This document shows, in pieces, positions 1-6,315 of a stretch of 18,133 nucleotides of DNA. The notes under the pieces are model-generated. The model had not been told where the DNA came from. It made no database searches and saw only the letters and a list, made by a program, of their open reading frames with translations. Made by a program: the position numbers and the translations under genes. The DNA is from Ruminococcaceae bacterium UBA945 (lineage in GTDB: Bacteria; Bacillota; Clostridia; Oscillospirales; Acutalibacteraceae): assembly GCA_002293315.1 (NCBI GenBank), contig DBCZ01000094.1, positions 31,609 through 49,741 of the forward strand, given 5' to 3'. Every line of letters starts with the position of its first letter. Positions within the stretch are counted from its first letter, which is position 1.

Positions 1-379
1 CGCTGCCGGTGGTGGAGATGGCCACGCCGAGCTTACGCTCCATTGAAGGATGCGGGCGGTGCGAGAACCATCTGTATGCCATGTGGTCAAGGAAGCATTT
101 CATTGCGCCGGGGATTCCCATGCAGTAGTTCGGTGCGGCGAGAATCACGACGTCCGCTTCTTCAATGGCGGTGATAATCGGGTGAACGTAATCATAATGC
201 GGGCAGGTCTCTTCTCCGTTTGCAAAGCAGGAAAAGCACCCGATGCAGGGCATGGCGTCCGCCACGCAGAATTCGTTGATTTCAGCGGTGGGGCATTGTT
301 TTTCAATCTCGCCAATGAGCAATGTGGCGATGGTTCTAGTTGTGCCATTTTTCTTGGCGTGTATTGCTACTACTTTCAT
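1..379 (-). CDS. Iron-sulfur-flavoprotein-like NAD(P)H/FMN reductase, 3' end outside the window
   Basis: The frame stays open from an ATG at 379 to the window edge, so only the first 126 residues are visible. The N-terminus is flavodoxin-like: a beta strand followed by a K-N-G-T-T-R-T phosphate-binding loop at about residues 10-16, and later a P-N-Y-x-M-G-I-P-G-x-x-K-x-F-L-D stretch typical of the FMN-binding NADPH-dependent reductase family. Four cysteines at residues 45, 48, 51 and 59 form C-x2-C-x2-C-x7-C. This matches the compact 4Fe-4S motif of iron-sulfur flavoproteins, so a cytoplasmic electron-transfer or stress-reduction role is likely. The start is backed by an AGGAGT box 5 bases upstream that overlaps the stop of the TetR gene. 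Only three bases separate the two genes, so they should be co-transcribed. Substrate unknown; a plain flavodoxin-fold NAD(P)H oxidoreductase is the alternative. Confidence 0.82.
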   Translation of the reverse strand, partial: MKVVAIHAKKNGTTRTIATLLIGEIEKQCPTAEINEFCVADAMPCIGCFSCFANGEETCPHYDYVHPIITAIEEADVVILAAPNYCMGIPGAMKCFLDHMAYRWFSHRPHPSMERKLGVAISTTGS

Positions 380-382
380 TTT

Positions 383-1021
383 TTACTCCTTTTTACCGTA
401 TATTTCCCTGAAAAGCTTCATATGCCTGTCGGCGAAATCAAGCATTTTTGAAAAGACTGCGCTCTCCGCTTCAAACGGCAGAGCATTGACGTACAAGGTG
501 AGAAGCGGCGCGAAGAATTCAAGCGCGAGCATTTCCGGGTCTGCGGGCTTGATTCCGCCGAGGTGAATCAGCATGCCGAACATGCCCTTTTGAAAAGCTA
601 TCGGCTCTTCAAAAAGATGGTGGTTCCAAAGCTCGGCAAGCTCGGGGTTATTCAGCCGCTCAATGGAAATCATGCGCCAGAACCTGAGAGTGTCCGGCTG
701 CATGAGAAAATCCGTGAACACGCCGCCGCCGATTCGCAAAAAGTCTTCGTCAGACATCTGCTGGTAAAACGCGGCGGTTTCCATCATCGTGGAGGGGTCG
801 GCCGACGGCAGGGCGTTAATTCCGCCCATGAAGGCGTTCGAGGTTGCCATGTAATTCGCGAGAAGCGTATCAAAAACCGCCTGCTTGCCCGAAAAATGCT
901 TATACATCGCCGATTCTCTCACCCCGACCTCCTTAGCGATATCCCGCACGGAAACCGCCGAAAACCCGCGGCGCGAGAACAGCTCAAGCGCGGCCTCAAG
1001 TATTTTTCCTTTCGTGTTCAT
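383..1021 (-). CDS. TetR-family transcriptional regulator
   Basis: A 212-residue protein, the usual size for TetR repressors. Residues 1-50 form the N-terminal helix-turn-helix: K-I-L-E-A-A-L-E-L-F, G-F-S-A-V-S-V-R-D-I-A and V-R-E-S-A-M-Y-K-H-F are classic TetR signatures. The remaining ~160 residues are the alpha-helical ligand-binding and dimerisation part, which shows no recognisable specificity. The ATG at 1021 has an AAGGAGG box (1026-1032) at good spacing. The gene has its own sigma-A promoter containing two copies of a near-palindrome, pointing to autorepression. It is followed three bases later by the flavoprotein gene, which is probably its main target. The inducer is unknown. Confidence 0.93.
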   Translation of the reverse strand: MNTKGKILEAALELFSRRGFSAVSVRDIAKEVGVRESAMYKHFSGKQAVFDTLLANYMATSNAFMGGINALPSADPSTMMETAAFYQQMSDEDFLRIGGGVFTDFLMQPDTLRFWRMISIERLNNPELAELWNHHLFEEPIAFQKGMFGMLIHLGGIKPADPEMLALEFFAPLLTLYVNALPFEAESAVFSKMLDFADRHMKLFREIYGKKE

Positions 1022-1042
1022 ATGGCCTCCTTAAAAGGGAGA

Positions 1043-1080
1043 TAACAAGTGTTAACCTCATTATAAGTGAACAAGTGTTA
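1043..1080. promoter_or_regulatory. Two copies of a TetR-type operator
   Basis: The near-palindrome TAACA-AG-TGTTA lies at 1043-1054, and a second copy with one changed base (GAACA-AG-TGTTA) lies at 1069-1080. They are 26 bases apart. One copy sits in the spacer between the -35 and -10 of the minus-strand promoter, the other at the expected transcription start. That placement fits repression of the tetR-flavoprotein operon by its own product; binding is inferred. Confidence 0.7.
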
Positions 1081-1089
1081 TCTTGTCAA
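1060..1089 (-). promoter_or_regulatory. Sigma-A promoter of the tetR operon
   Basis: On the minus strand a perfect TTGACA (1084-1089) and a perfect TATAAT (1060-1065) are separated by 18 bases. The transcription start should fall near 1053, about 30 bases before the tetR start codon. Consensus boxes with operators at both key positions suggest a strong but tightly repressed promoter. Confidence 0.82.
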
Positions 1090-1139
1090 GTTTTTTATTT
1101 ATCGCAAGCTGAAAAGCTGCCCAAATTTCACAAATATGA

Positions 1140-1168
1140 TTGACATCGAGGTGAAAAGGGCTTATCAT
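1140..1168 (+). promoter_or_regulatory. Sigma-A promoter of the 1214-3463 gene group
   Basis: TTGACA (1140-1145) and TATCAT (1163-1168) with a 17-base spacer, about 45 bases before the first start codon. No other good promoter was seen before the three downstream hypothetical genes, so this probably drives all four ORFs up to the terminator at 3478-3507. Confidence 0.72.
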
Positions 1169-1213
1169 GTAGATGGTGATATTCACCAAATAAAAATATG
1201 GAGGAGCATTGTT

Positions 1214-1330
1214 ATGAAAAAGAAAACTATCTCGGTTGTGCTGGCGGTTTGTCTGTTGGTATTGTGCGTGCCGCTGGCGTCAGTTGCCGAAGAAGCGCCT
1301 CCTGAGCTCACCGAAGCGGCAGATATTTAG
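1214..1330 (+). CDS. 38-residue signal-peptide ORF, small secreted peptide or gene remnant
   Basis: An ATG at 1214 follows a strong GGAGGAG box (1200-1206) with 7-base spacing. The product has a clear Sec signal peptide: K-K-K at residues 2-4, a hydrophobic core at about 6-22, and a likely cleavage after A25 in A-S-V-A. That would leave a 13-residue acidic peptide, EEAPPELTEAADI. After the stop, another frame stays open for 17 more codons (to 1377), so the ORF may be the start of a decayed longer gene. It is first behind the promoter at 1140-1168. No family recognised. The ribosome-binding site and signal peptide support translation; the function is unknown. Confidence 0.5.
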   Translation: MKKKTISVVLAVCLLVLCVPLASVAEEAPPELTEAADI

Positions 1331-1389
1331 AGATTGCAGCCATAGGCAGCACATACTGGGAAATCAATTTTGGTTAGGGCTGGTGGCAT

Positions 1390-1980
1390 ATGACAAATAC
1401 AAATGAAATTAAGCGAAAAATTAAGAAACGGATTATTATAATCCCTATCGCCGTTCTTCTCATAATAATAGCTGTGTTCGCCTATCCTTACGTACTTGCC
1501 CGTTTCGGCGGAAGTTTTGGTTACACTATGGAGCTGCCATTTTCAAACAGACTTTTCTATATTGACAGCAACAGTGAACACATTGAAGGCATTGGATTTG
1601 GGGGAAGCGGTTTTAACGATGTATCCGGATGGAATCCGCCTCGCCCTATATATAGAAAATCAGATGATGGATACAAGGAAATAATTGATATACTCAACGC
1701 GTTCAGATATAGCAAAATAGAAACTGATAATCCGTCATATACTAACAATTATTTGGAAGATTTCGTTGTTGCGTTTGACTACGTGGAATTTTGGTTTTCA
1801 CCCGAAGAGAACACCATATTTGTCTACACTGATAAGGCAGGCAACGGGATTAGATATTACTCCGCCGAAGAAGGCTATTTCGACAGGTTTATTGAACTGG
1901 GCGGCGGGATACGTGAACCACTGACAAATCGCCCTGATGACCCTGGCCCGTTTAGTTCAGAAGATGAAATATCTGAGTAA
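1390..1980 (+). CDS. Membrane-anchored protein of unknown function, paralogue A
   Basis: A 196-residue protein. The lysine/arginine-rich N-terminus (residues 9-14) precedes one strong hydrophobic segment at about 15-36, so it is probably anchored in the membrane with the rest outside. The ectodomain carries P-F-S-N-R-L-F (50-56), Y-K-E-I-I-D-I-L-N-A-F-R-Y-S (95-108) and, near the end, R-Y-Y-S-A-E-E-G-Y-F-D-R (155-166). Matching blocks occur in the next gene and partly in the one after, so this is a tandem paralogue family. The tail is acidic and proline-rich. Base composition is visibly more AT-rich than the metabolic genes downstream. The ribosome-binding site (GGGCTGGTGG) is poor, so translation may depend on upstream reading. 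No known family recognised. Confidence 0.8.
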   Translation: MTNTNEIKRKIKKRIIIIPIAVLLIIIAVFAYPYVLARFGGSFGYTMELPFSNRLFYIDSNSEHIEGIGFGGSGFNDVSGWNPPRPIYRKSDDGYKEIIDILNAFRYSKIETDNPSYTNNYLEDFVVAFDYVEFWFSPEENTIFVYTDKAGNGIRYYSAEEGYFDRFIELGGGIREPLTNRPDDPGPFSSEDEISE

Positions 1981-2021
1981 GCCAAGGATACAGGAAAGCC
2001 AATTTCAATTAGGAGGCTATC

Positions 2022-2567
2022 ATGGAAAACACAAAAGTGAAGCACAGCAAGAAGCATGTGGTTCTTCGCACTGTGCTGATAACCACCTTCGTAAATCTGC
2101 TTATAGTCATCACGCTTATATTTTTGGTTATAGGTATTCCGCGGTGGAGCAGACCATATACGACATATGTTCCCTTTTCCGGCAAGCTTTTTGATATAAA
2201 CCTTGATGAGGTTGATAAAATCGCCACACTTAAATGGACGCCCGGAGGATATGATTCAAGCGAATATACTTCTGAAGATGACAAATTCCATGAGATTATA
2301 GACTTTATGAACTCATTTCGCTACTCGCGCGTTTTTCCGTCATACGACCCAAATGAAGTTTCCGGAGGGAGCGAAAGCATAACAATCACAGGTGACTCTG
2401 GTGAGGAAGTATTCCGTTTCGGCTCAACGGGTTTTGCCGTTGAGGGTTCGTGGTATTATTACGGCTACTTTTATTATCCTGAAAAGCCCATCGATTTTGA
2501 AGATGATTATCTTGAAATCGCGAACCAACCTCCGAGGGTCACGCAAAGCCCAAAACCACTGGAGTGA
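2022..2567 (+). CDS. Membrane-anchored protein of unknown function, paralogue B
   Basis: A 181-residue protein with a good AGGAGG box (2011-2016). It has a basic N-terminus, one transmembrane segment at about 16-39 and an extracellular remainder. P-F-S-G-K-L-F (51-57) and F-H-E-I-I-D-F-M-N-S-F-R-Y-S (89-102) line up with the equivalent blocks of the gene 41 bases upstream. An aromatic stretch W-Y-Y-Y-G-Y-F-Y-Y-P occurs at 144-153, followed by an acidic section and a proline-rich tail. Similar length and layout make recent or functional duplication likely. Function unknown; it could be a sensor or accessory protein of the envelope, but nothing visible decides this. Confidence 0.82.
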   Translation: MENTKVKHSKKHVVLRTVLITTFVNLLIVITLIFLVIGIPRWSRPYTTYVPFSGKLFDINLDEVDKIATLKWTPGGYDSSEYTSEDDKFHEIIDFMNSFRYSRVFPSYDPNEVSGGSESITITGDSGEEVFRFGSTGFAVEGSWYYYGYFYYPEKPIDFEDDYLEIANQPPRVTQSPKPLE

Positions 2568-2599
2568 GCGCCGGGAACGCATGCAGAGAGGATATATTC

Positions 2600-3463
2600 A
2601 TGAAAAAGATATTTGCAATCATTTTAACTTTTATTTCTCTGTTTCTCTTTTCGCAGTCTTGCAGTGCTCCGCCCATGCCGCCCGCGGGTGAGAAGCTGGT
2701 CGAGATTTCCGAAAGCGACGTTGCTTTTGTGATTGCGTGGTCAATGCCATGGAAGGACGGCTTGATTGATGTTGAAGCAAGCGCAAGTGAGACGAATCAC
2801 GGCAGAAATATCTTTGACAGAGAAAAAATAAGAAGAATATGTGATGCTGCGAACGGCGTGTATGTAGAAGAAACAGAAGAACTGCATCTTGATGGTGACG
2901 TGTATAATTTGGATTTCATAATGAATGACGGCTCGAAAATAGGTTTCTTACTTTCAGACGGCTTCATAAATTATTTTGGAGATGGCCTAACCGGCGATGA
3001 TGTTCTCAAATATACATTAACCTCAAGTGACAGCTATGATGAGATAATATCTGCGCTGGATTTTGATAACCCAATCATTTCAGATGTGCCGACGACCCGG
3101 CCGATAAATCTCAGCTTAGATGACTATTTGAAGGTCAGTTATCAGAGCGGCTATACCGGCTTTCGTGCGGATTTGTCAAGCGAGGAAGCGCAGGCGGTTA
3201 TAGACAAGCTCAACAGCTATGAAGCGGCATATATTGCAGAGACCGCCCCTACGGTTGGATACACCGACATGTTTTTGTTTTATCTCAATGAAGAGGAAAG
3301 CTTTTCCGTGATTATTGAAAACAGCGGCGCAATATTGCTGCCGAAATATATTGTAGATTCGGCGGAGACAGATAAGAGCATTAGCACCTGGCTTTACTCC
3401 CCCGACGAAGACTACTTCAACAGGAACTGGGAAGACGGCGAGCCGCTGAAGCCGAAGGAATAG
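2600..3463 (+). CDS. Exported protein of unknown function, possibly a lipoprotein, related to paralogues A and B
   Basis: The frame is open from 2564, but the ATG at 2600 follows an AGAGAGGA box and begins a proper export signal: K-K, then a hydrophobic core to about residue 17. The product has 287 residues. A cysteine at 21 follows F-S-Q-S, an imperfect lipobox, so lipid anchoring is possible but uncertain. The C-terminal third repeats the theme of the two genes upstream: V-I-D-K-L-N-S-Y-E-A-A-Y-I, then W-L-Y-S-P-D-E-D-Y-F-N-R near the end, comparable to Y-Y-S-A-E-E-G-Y-F-D-R in paralogue A. The N-terminal half is an additional domain. It is the last gene before a terminator. Function unknown. 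Confidence 0.83.
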   Translation: MKKIFAIILTFISLFLFSQSCSAPPMPPAGEKLVEISESDVAFVIAWSMPWKDGLIDVEASASETNHGRNIFDREKIRRICDAANGVYVEETEELHLDGDVYNLDFIMNDGSKIGFLLSDGFINYFGDGLTGDDVLKYTLTSSDSYDEIISALDFDNPIISDVPTTRPINLSLDDYLKVSYQSGYTGFRADLSSEEAQAVIDKLNSYEAAYIAETAPTVGYTDMFLFYLNEEESFSVIIENSGAILLPKYIVDSAETDKSISTWLYSPDEDYFNRNWEDGEPLKPKE

Positions 3464-3477
3464 AAAGCAAACAGAAA

Positions 3478-3507
3478 AACAGCCGATTTGCCTCGGTTGT
3501 TTTTTGT
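3478..3507 (+). terminator. Rho-independent terminator after the hypothetical gene group
   Basis: Arms AACAGCCGA (3478-3486) and TCGGTTGTT (3493-3501), with one G-T pair and a 6-base loop, are followed by a T-rich run. It begins 14 bases after the stop of the 2600-3463 gene. Confidence 0.82.
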
Positions 3508-3553
3508 TTGCGCAAAGGCGGCAAGATTCCACCTTTCATAAATTGCTTTTTTA

Positions 3554-3562
3554 TGGTAAACT
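3554..3562 (+). promoter_or_regulatory. Possible extended -10 promoter of the 3594-8227 operon
   Basis: TGG followed by TAAACT fits an extended -10 element (TG-n-TAnAnT), about 30 bases before the thioesterase start and just past the terminator. There is no good -35 at the right distance, so the call rests on position and the TG motif. Confidence 0.33.
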
Positions 3563-3593
3563 ATCTGCATTACGAAGTTTGAGGTGCGGCAAA

Positions 3594-4058
3594 ATGGCTG
3601 AAAAAGAACTCGGGTGCGTCCACGAACACAGGGTGTATTATTATGAAACCGACCAGATGGGCTGCGTGTATCACGCGAACTACGTCCGCTGGTTTGAAGA
3701 GGCGCGGATAGCGCAGATGGACAGCTGGTGCTATCCGTACGCAAAGATGGAAAGCGCGGGCATCGGCAGCCCCGTGATTAAAATAGAGCTTGAGTATAAA
3801 TCTATGGCGCTGTTCAATGAAATCTGCGAGGTGCGCTGCTTCATTGAGGAATACACGGGCACGCGAATCAATTATGCCTATGAGGTCACCGATAAGGCGA
3901 CGGGCAACGTGCGCTGCACGGGTAAGAGCTATCACTGCTTCAGAAACGCCGAGGGGAAAATCGTGTCGCTGAAAAGGGAGATGCCCGAGCTTGATAGAAT
4001 CGTGAGGGAAACGGCGGATTTCAAGGAAATTGAGCGGCGAAAGAAGGAAAAGGCATGA
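3594..4058 (+). CDS. YbgC/FadM-like acyl-CoA thioesterase (hotdog fold)
   Basis: The frame opens at 3504, but the ATG at 3594 has a GAGGTG box 7 bases upstream and begins the family's usual N-terminus, giving 154 residues. The motif Y-E-T-D-Q-M-G-C-V-Y-H-A-N-Y-V-R-W-F-E at about 17-35 is the signature of 4-hydroxybenzoyl-CoA-thioesterase-type enzymes; D20 is the expected catalytic aspartate and H27 the conserved histidine. Such proteins hydrolyse acyl-CoA (or acyl carrier protein) thioesters in the cytoplasm. It is the first gene of a compact operon and its stop overlaps the next start (ATGA), suggesting translational coupling. Acyl specificity cannot be read from the sequence. Confidence 0.9.
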   Translation: MAEKELGCVHEHRVYYYETDQMGCVYHANYVRWFEEARIAQMDSWCYPYAKMESAGIGSPVIKIELEYKSMALFNEICEVRCFIEEYTGTRINYAYEVTDKATGNVRCTGKSYHCFRNAEGKIVSLKREMPELDRIVRETADFKEIERRKKEKA

Positions 4059-4624
4059 GCATGCTGATTATTGTAGGCGGGCTTCTTGCTTCGGGTAAAT
4101 CCACTTTTGCGAAACGTCTTTCAGAAGAACTTGGCATTCCCTATTATGATAAAGATACGATGAATGAGGTCATAGGGAAGCAAATAGCGCTTTACAGCAT
4201 AGAAGACAGGAAAAGGCTGAGCGTGGCTTCATTTGAAGCGCTTATGCATATAGCGGAAAGAGAGCTTGCATCCGGGAATACCTTAATACTTGAGAGTAAT
4301 TTCAAGAAAGGCGAAGAACAGAGGGTAATAGAGGCGGCGGAGAAATTTGATGCCGAGGTCCTAACATATATATTCACTTGTGATATGAAAGTATCGTATG
4401 AGCGTTTTATGGCGCGTGAGGTCAGCCTTGAACGGCACCCGATTCATAAATTCCACGGACTGAATGACTTCGCGGCATTTTCCTCCGCTACAGCTTCTCT
4501 TGCGGAATTCGACATAGGCGGCGAGAGAAAAGAGATTGACACAACAGATTTTTCAAAGACGGATTATGTTGAAATTATAAAGGAGCTGAAGAGAAGGGCT
4601 GAAATGCAAAAGGAGAGACTATGA
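4055..4624 (+). CDS. P-loop kinase/ATPase of the small AAA_33/zeta-like type
   Basis: A 189-residue protein starting with a hydrophobic strand and a Walker A loop G-L-L-A-S-G-K-S-T (9-17), with D32-K-D34 placed like the substrate-binding acidic pair of small-molecule kinases. T-L-I-L-E-S-N-F at about 75-82 is a second strand with an acidic residue (Walker B-like). The whole resembles the predicted kinases annotated as AAA_33 or zeta-toxin-like. The start overlaps the thioesterase stop, and its own stop overlaps the start of the ROK gene (ATGA at both ends), so it is translated with its neighbours. No antitoxin-like ORF lies next to it, so a metabolic or RNA-end kinase is more likely than a toxin. 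Substrate unknown. Confidence 0.82.
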   Translation: MSMLIIVGGLLASGKSTFAKRLSEELGIPYYDKDTMNEVIGKQIALYSIEDRKRLSVASFEALMHIAERELASGNTLILESNFKKGEEQRVIEAAEKFDAEVLTYIFTCDMKVSYERFMAREVSLERHPIHKFHGLNDFAAFSSATASLAEFDIGGERKEIDTTDFSKTDYVEIIKELKRRAEMQKERL

Positions 4625-5574
4625 GCAAAATATACGCCGCCGTTGATTTGGGCGGCACGAAGACGGCAATCGCTGTCTTTGACGGCGACAAAGTGATAAT
4701 CGCGCAGGATAAAATCATGACGGATAAAGAGCTTCCGCCCGAAGAGCTTTTTTTGCGGATAATCCACGCGTTGGAGGAGCTGATTGAGCAAAGCGGGCAC
4801 GGCATAACGGAGCTTGCGGGCGTTGGAATAGGAATTCCGGGCATGGTGAATTCAAAGCTGGGGGAGATTTCGCTTATCGCGATGCTGCCGAAGCTGAATA
4901 AATTCCCTGTGGCGGATTTCATCGAAAGCAAGCTGCCGGGCGTACGCGTTGTGATAGGCAACGACAGCCACAGCGCGGCGCTGGCGGAATACCGGCACGG
5001 CGCGGGCCGCGGGTTTGAGCATATGGTGTATTGCCCCGTCAGCACGGGCTTTGCCTCGGGGATAATCATAGACGGCAAGCTGTTCACGGGCAGCGACGGA
5101 GCTTCCGGTGAGAGCGGGCATACGATTGTCACCCCCGGCGCAGGTATAGAATGCGGCTGCGGAAACACAGGCTGCATCTGCTCATATGCCTCGGGCGCGA
5201 TGATTGTGCGCCATATAAATAAATGGATAGAAGCGGGCGAGAAGAGCATAATGCTTGATTTGGCAGGCGGCGACCCGCATAAAATCACGGCGCACCACAT
5301 TGAAGAGGCATATAAGCAAGGCGACAAAATGGCTGAAAAGGCGCTTGACCAGATGGGGAAATATATCGGCATATGGATTTTCAATTTGTATCTTACGCTG
5401 AATATTAACTGCATTGTTTTCGGCGGCGGGTTGATAAAAATGGGTGATATGCTCTTTGACAGGGTCAGAGCGGCGTTCGATTCCTACCGCCAAACGGACA
5501 TGCCTGTTTATTTTAAGTTCGCGGAGCTCGGGCAGGACGCGGGCGTAATCGGGGCGATGGAGCTGTTATTTTAA
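4621..5574 (+). CDS. ROK-family sugar kinase or regulator, divergent active site
   Basis: A 317-residue protein with the normal length and order of ROK kinases. The ATP-binding D-L-G-G-T-K-T lies at 9-15, G-N-D (113-115) supplies the catalytic aspartate, G-E-S-G-H (163-167) the sugar-binding E164 and H167, and C178-G-C180-G-N-T-G-C185 with H167 form the zinc site. The family transfers phosphate from ATP to hexoses such as glucose or N-acetylated sugars. Two oddities are visible: the glutamate that normally follows in G-C-L-E is a cysteine (C187), and the usual G-T-G-x-G-G-G phosphate loop reads S-T-G-F-A-S-G (141-147). It may therefore use an unusual sugar or act without kinase activity. It sits in a compact operon, overlapping the upstream kinase. 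Confidence 0.87.
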   Translation: MSKIYAAVDLGGTKTAIAVFDGDKVIIAQDKIMTDKELPPEELFLRIIHALEELIEQSGHGITELAGVGIGIPGMVNSKLGEISLIAMLPKLNKFPVADFIESKLPGVRVVIGNDSHSAALAEYRHGAGRGFEHMVYCPVSTGFASGIIIDGKLFTGSDGASGESGHTIVTPGAGIECGCGNTGCICSYASGAMIVRHINKWIEAGEKSIMLDLAGGDPHKITAHHIEEAYKQGDKMAEKALDQMGKYIGIWIFNLYLTLNINCIVFGGGLIKMGDMLFDRVRAAFDSYRQTDMPVYFKFAELGQDAGVIGAMELLF

Positions 5575-5589
5575 GCGAAGGAGAGTGCT

Positions 5590-6303
5590 ATGAACAAAAC
5601 AGAAAGAGCATTAAAATATCTGATGGCTGACGAGGCCTCGCATATTGATATGATAGAGACCATCAGAAGAAATATCGGTGATGTGAGGTACGGCGACACC
5701 GACGGCGCGCTGGTTCTTAATAACGGCGGCGTGTTCATGATGGCAACGGAGGATATGGAGCTTGCCGACAGGCTGACCGACTGGCTTGAGCCGTCATTTA
5801 TTTTTGCCGTACATCAAGACTGGGCGATGAACCTGCTCTCGGCGAAATTCGGTTATGTGCCGTTTTTAGAGCCGTGCCATCAGGTGGTTTATCGCGGCGG
5901 AAGGCAAGAGCTTGACGAAAGTATGAATATTAAGCTGCTTGCGGAGGAACACATCGACGAGGTGGCCATGCTTTACGATACGGAAGACAAGGGATATGTC
6001 ATCGAAAGAATCGGCGAGAAGGCACTTTATGGTGCGTTTGACGGAAAGACGCTGATGGGCTTTATCGGCATACACGGCGAGGGCAGCATGGGCTTTCTGC
6101 ATGTGAAGCAGGAATATCGCAGGCATGGCGTGGGGATAAACCTGGAGAAGTTTTTGATAAACGATTGCCTTGATAAAGGCTGGGTGCCATTCGGGCAGTT
6201 CTTTGAGAAGAATGACGCGTCACGCGCTTTGCAGGAAAAGCTGGGCTTTGAGATTTCCAAGAAGAAAATGTGGTGGGCGCAGATGCCTATGACTAAGATA
6301 TAG
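5590..6303 (+). CDS. GNAT-family N-acetyltransferase
   Basis: A 237-residue protein preceded by an AAGGAG box. The C-terminal half (about 112-230) is a GNAT domain: L-Y-G-A-F-D-G-K-T-L-M-G-F-I-G-I, then M-G-F-L-H-V followed by Y-R-R-H-G-V-G acetyl-CoA pyrophosphate-binding loop (motif A, about 173-184), and E-K-N-D-A-S-R-A-L-Q-E-K-L-G-F, the usual motif B. The first ~100 residues are a separate N-terminal part with no clear signature, so the protein is longer than a minimal GNAT enzyme. It would transfer an acetyl group from acetyl-CoA to an amine; the acceptor is unknown. It lies 15 bases after the ROK gene and 12 before the DAHP synthase gene. Confidence 0.88.
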   Translation: MNKTERALKYLMADEASHIDMIETIRRNIGDVRYGDTDGALVLNNGGVFMMATEDMELADRLTDWLEPSFIFAVHQDWAMNLLSAKFGYVPFLEPCHQVVYRGGRQELDESMNIKLLAEEHIDEVAMLYDTEDKGYVIERIGEKALYGAFDGKTLMGFIGIHGEGSMGFLHVKQEYRRHGVGINLEKFLINDCLDKGWVPFGQFFEKNDASRALQEKLGFEISKKKMWWAQMPMTKI

Positions 6304-6315
6304 AGAGGGAAAAAT

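Noticed and set aside
563..1045. Plus-strand open frame (160 codons) over the tetR gene
   Set aside because: Arginine/histidine-rich shadow of the well-supported TetR coding strand, ending inside its promoter.
4055..4624. Zeta-type toxin of a toxin-antitoxin pair
   Set aside because: The P-loop fits, but there is no small antitoxin-like partner and the gene is coupled to metabolic genes on both sides.
4575..5414. Long minus-strand open frame (279 codons) opposite the ROK gene
   Set aside because: It lies fully antisense to a clear ROK kinase, its translation is low-complexity and family-less, and it has no ribosome-binding site worth noting.
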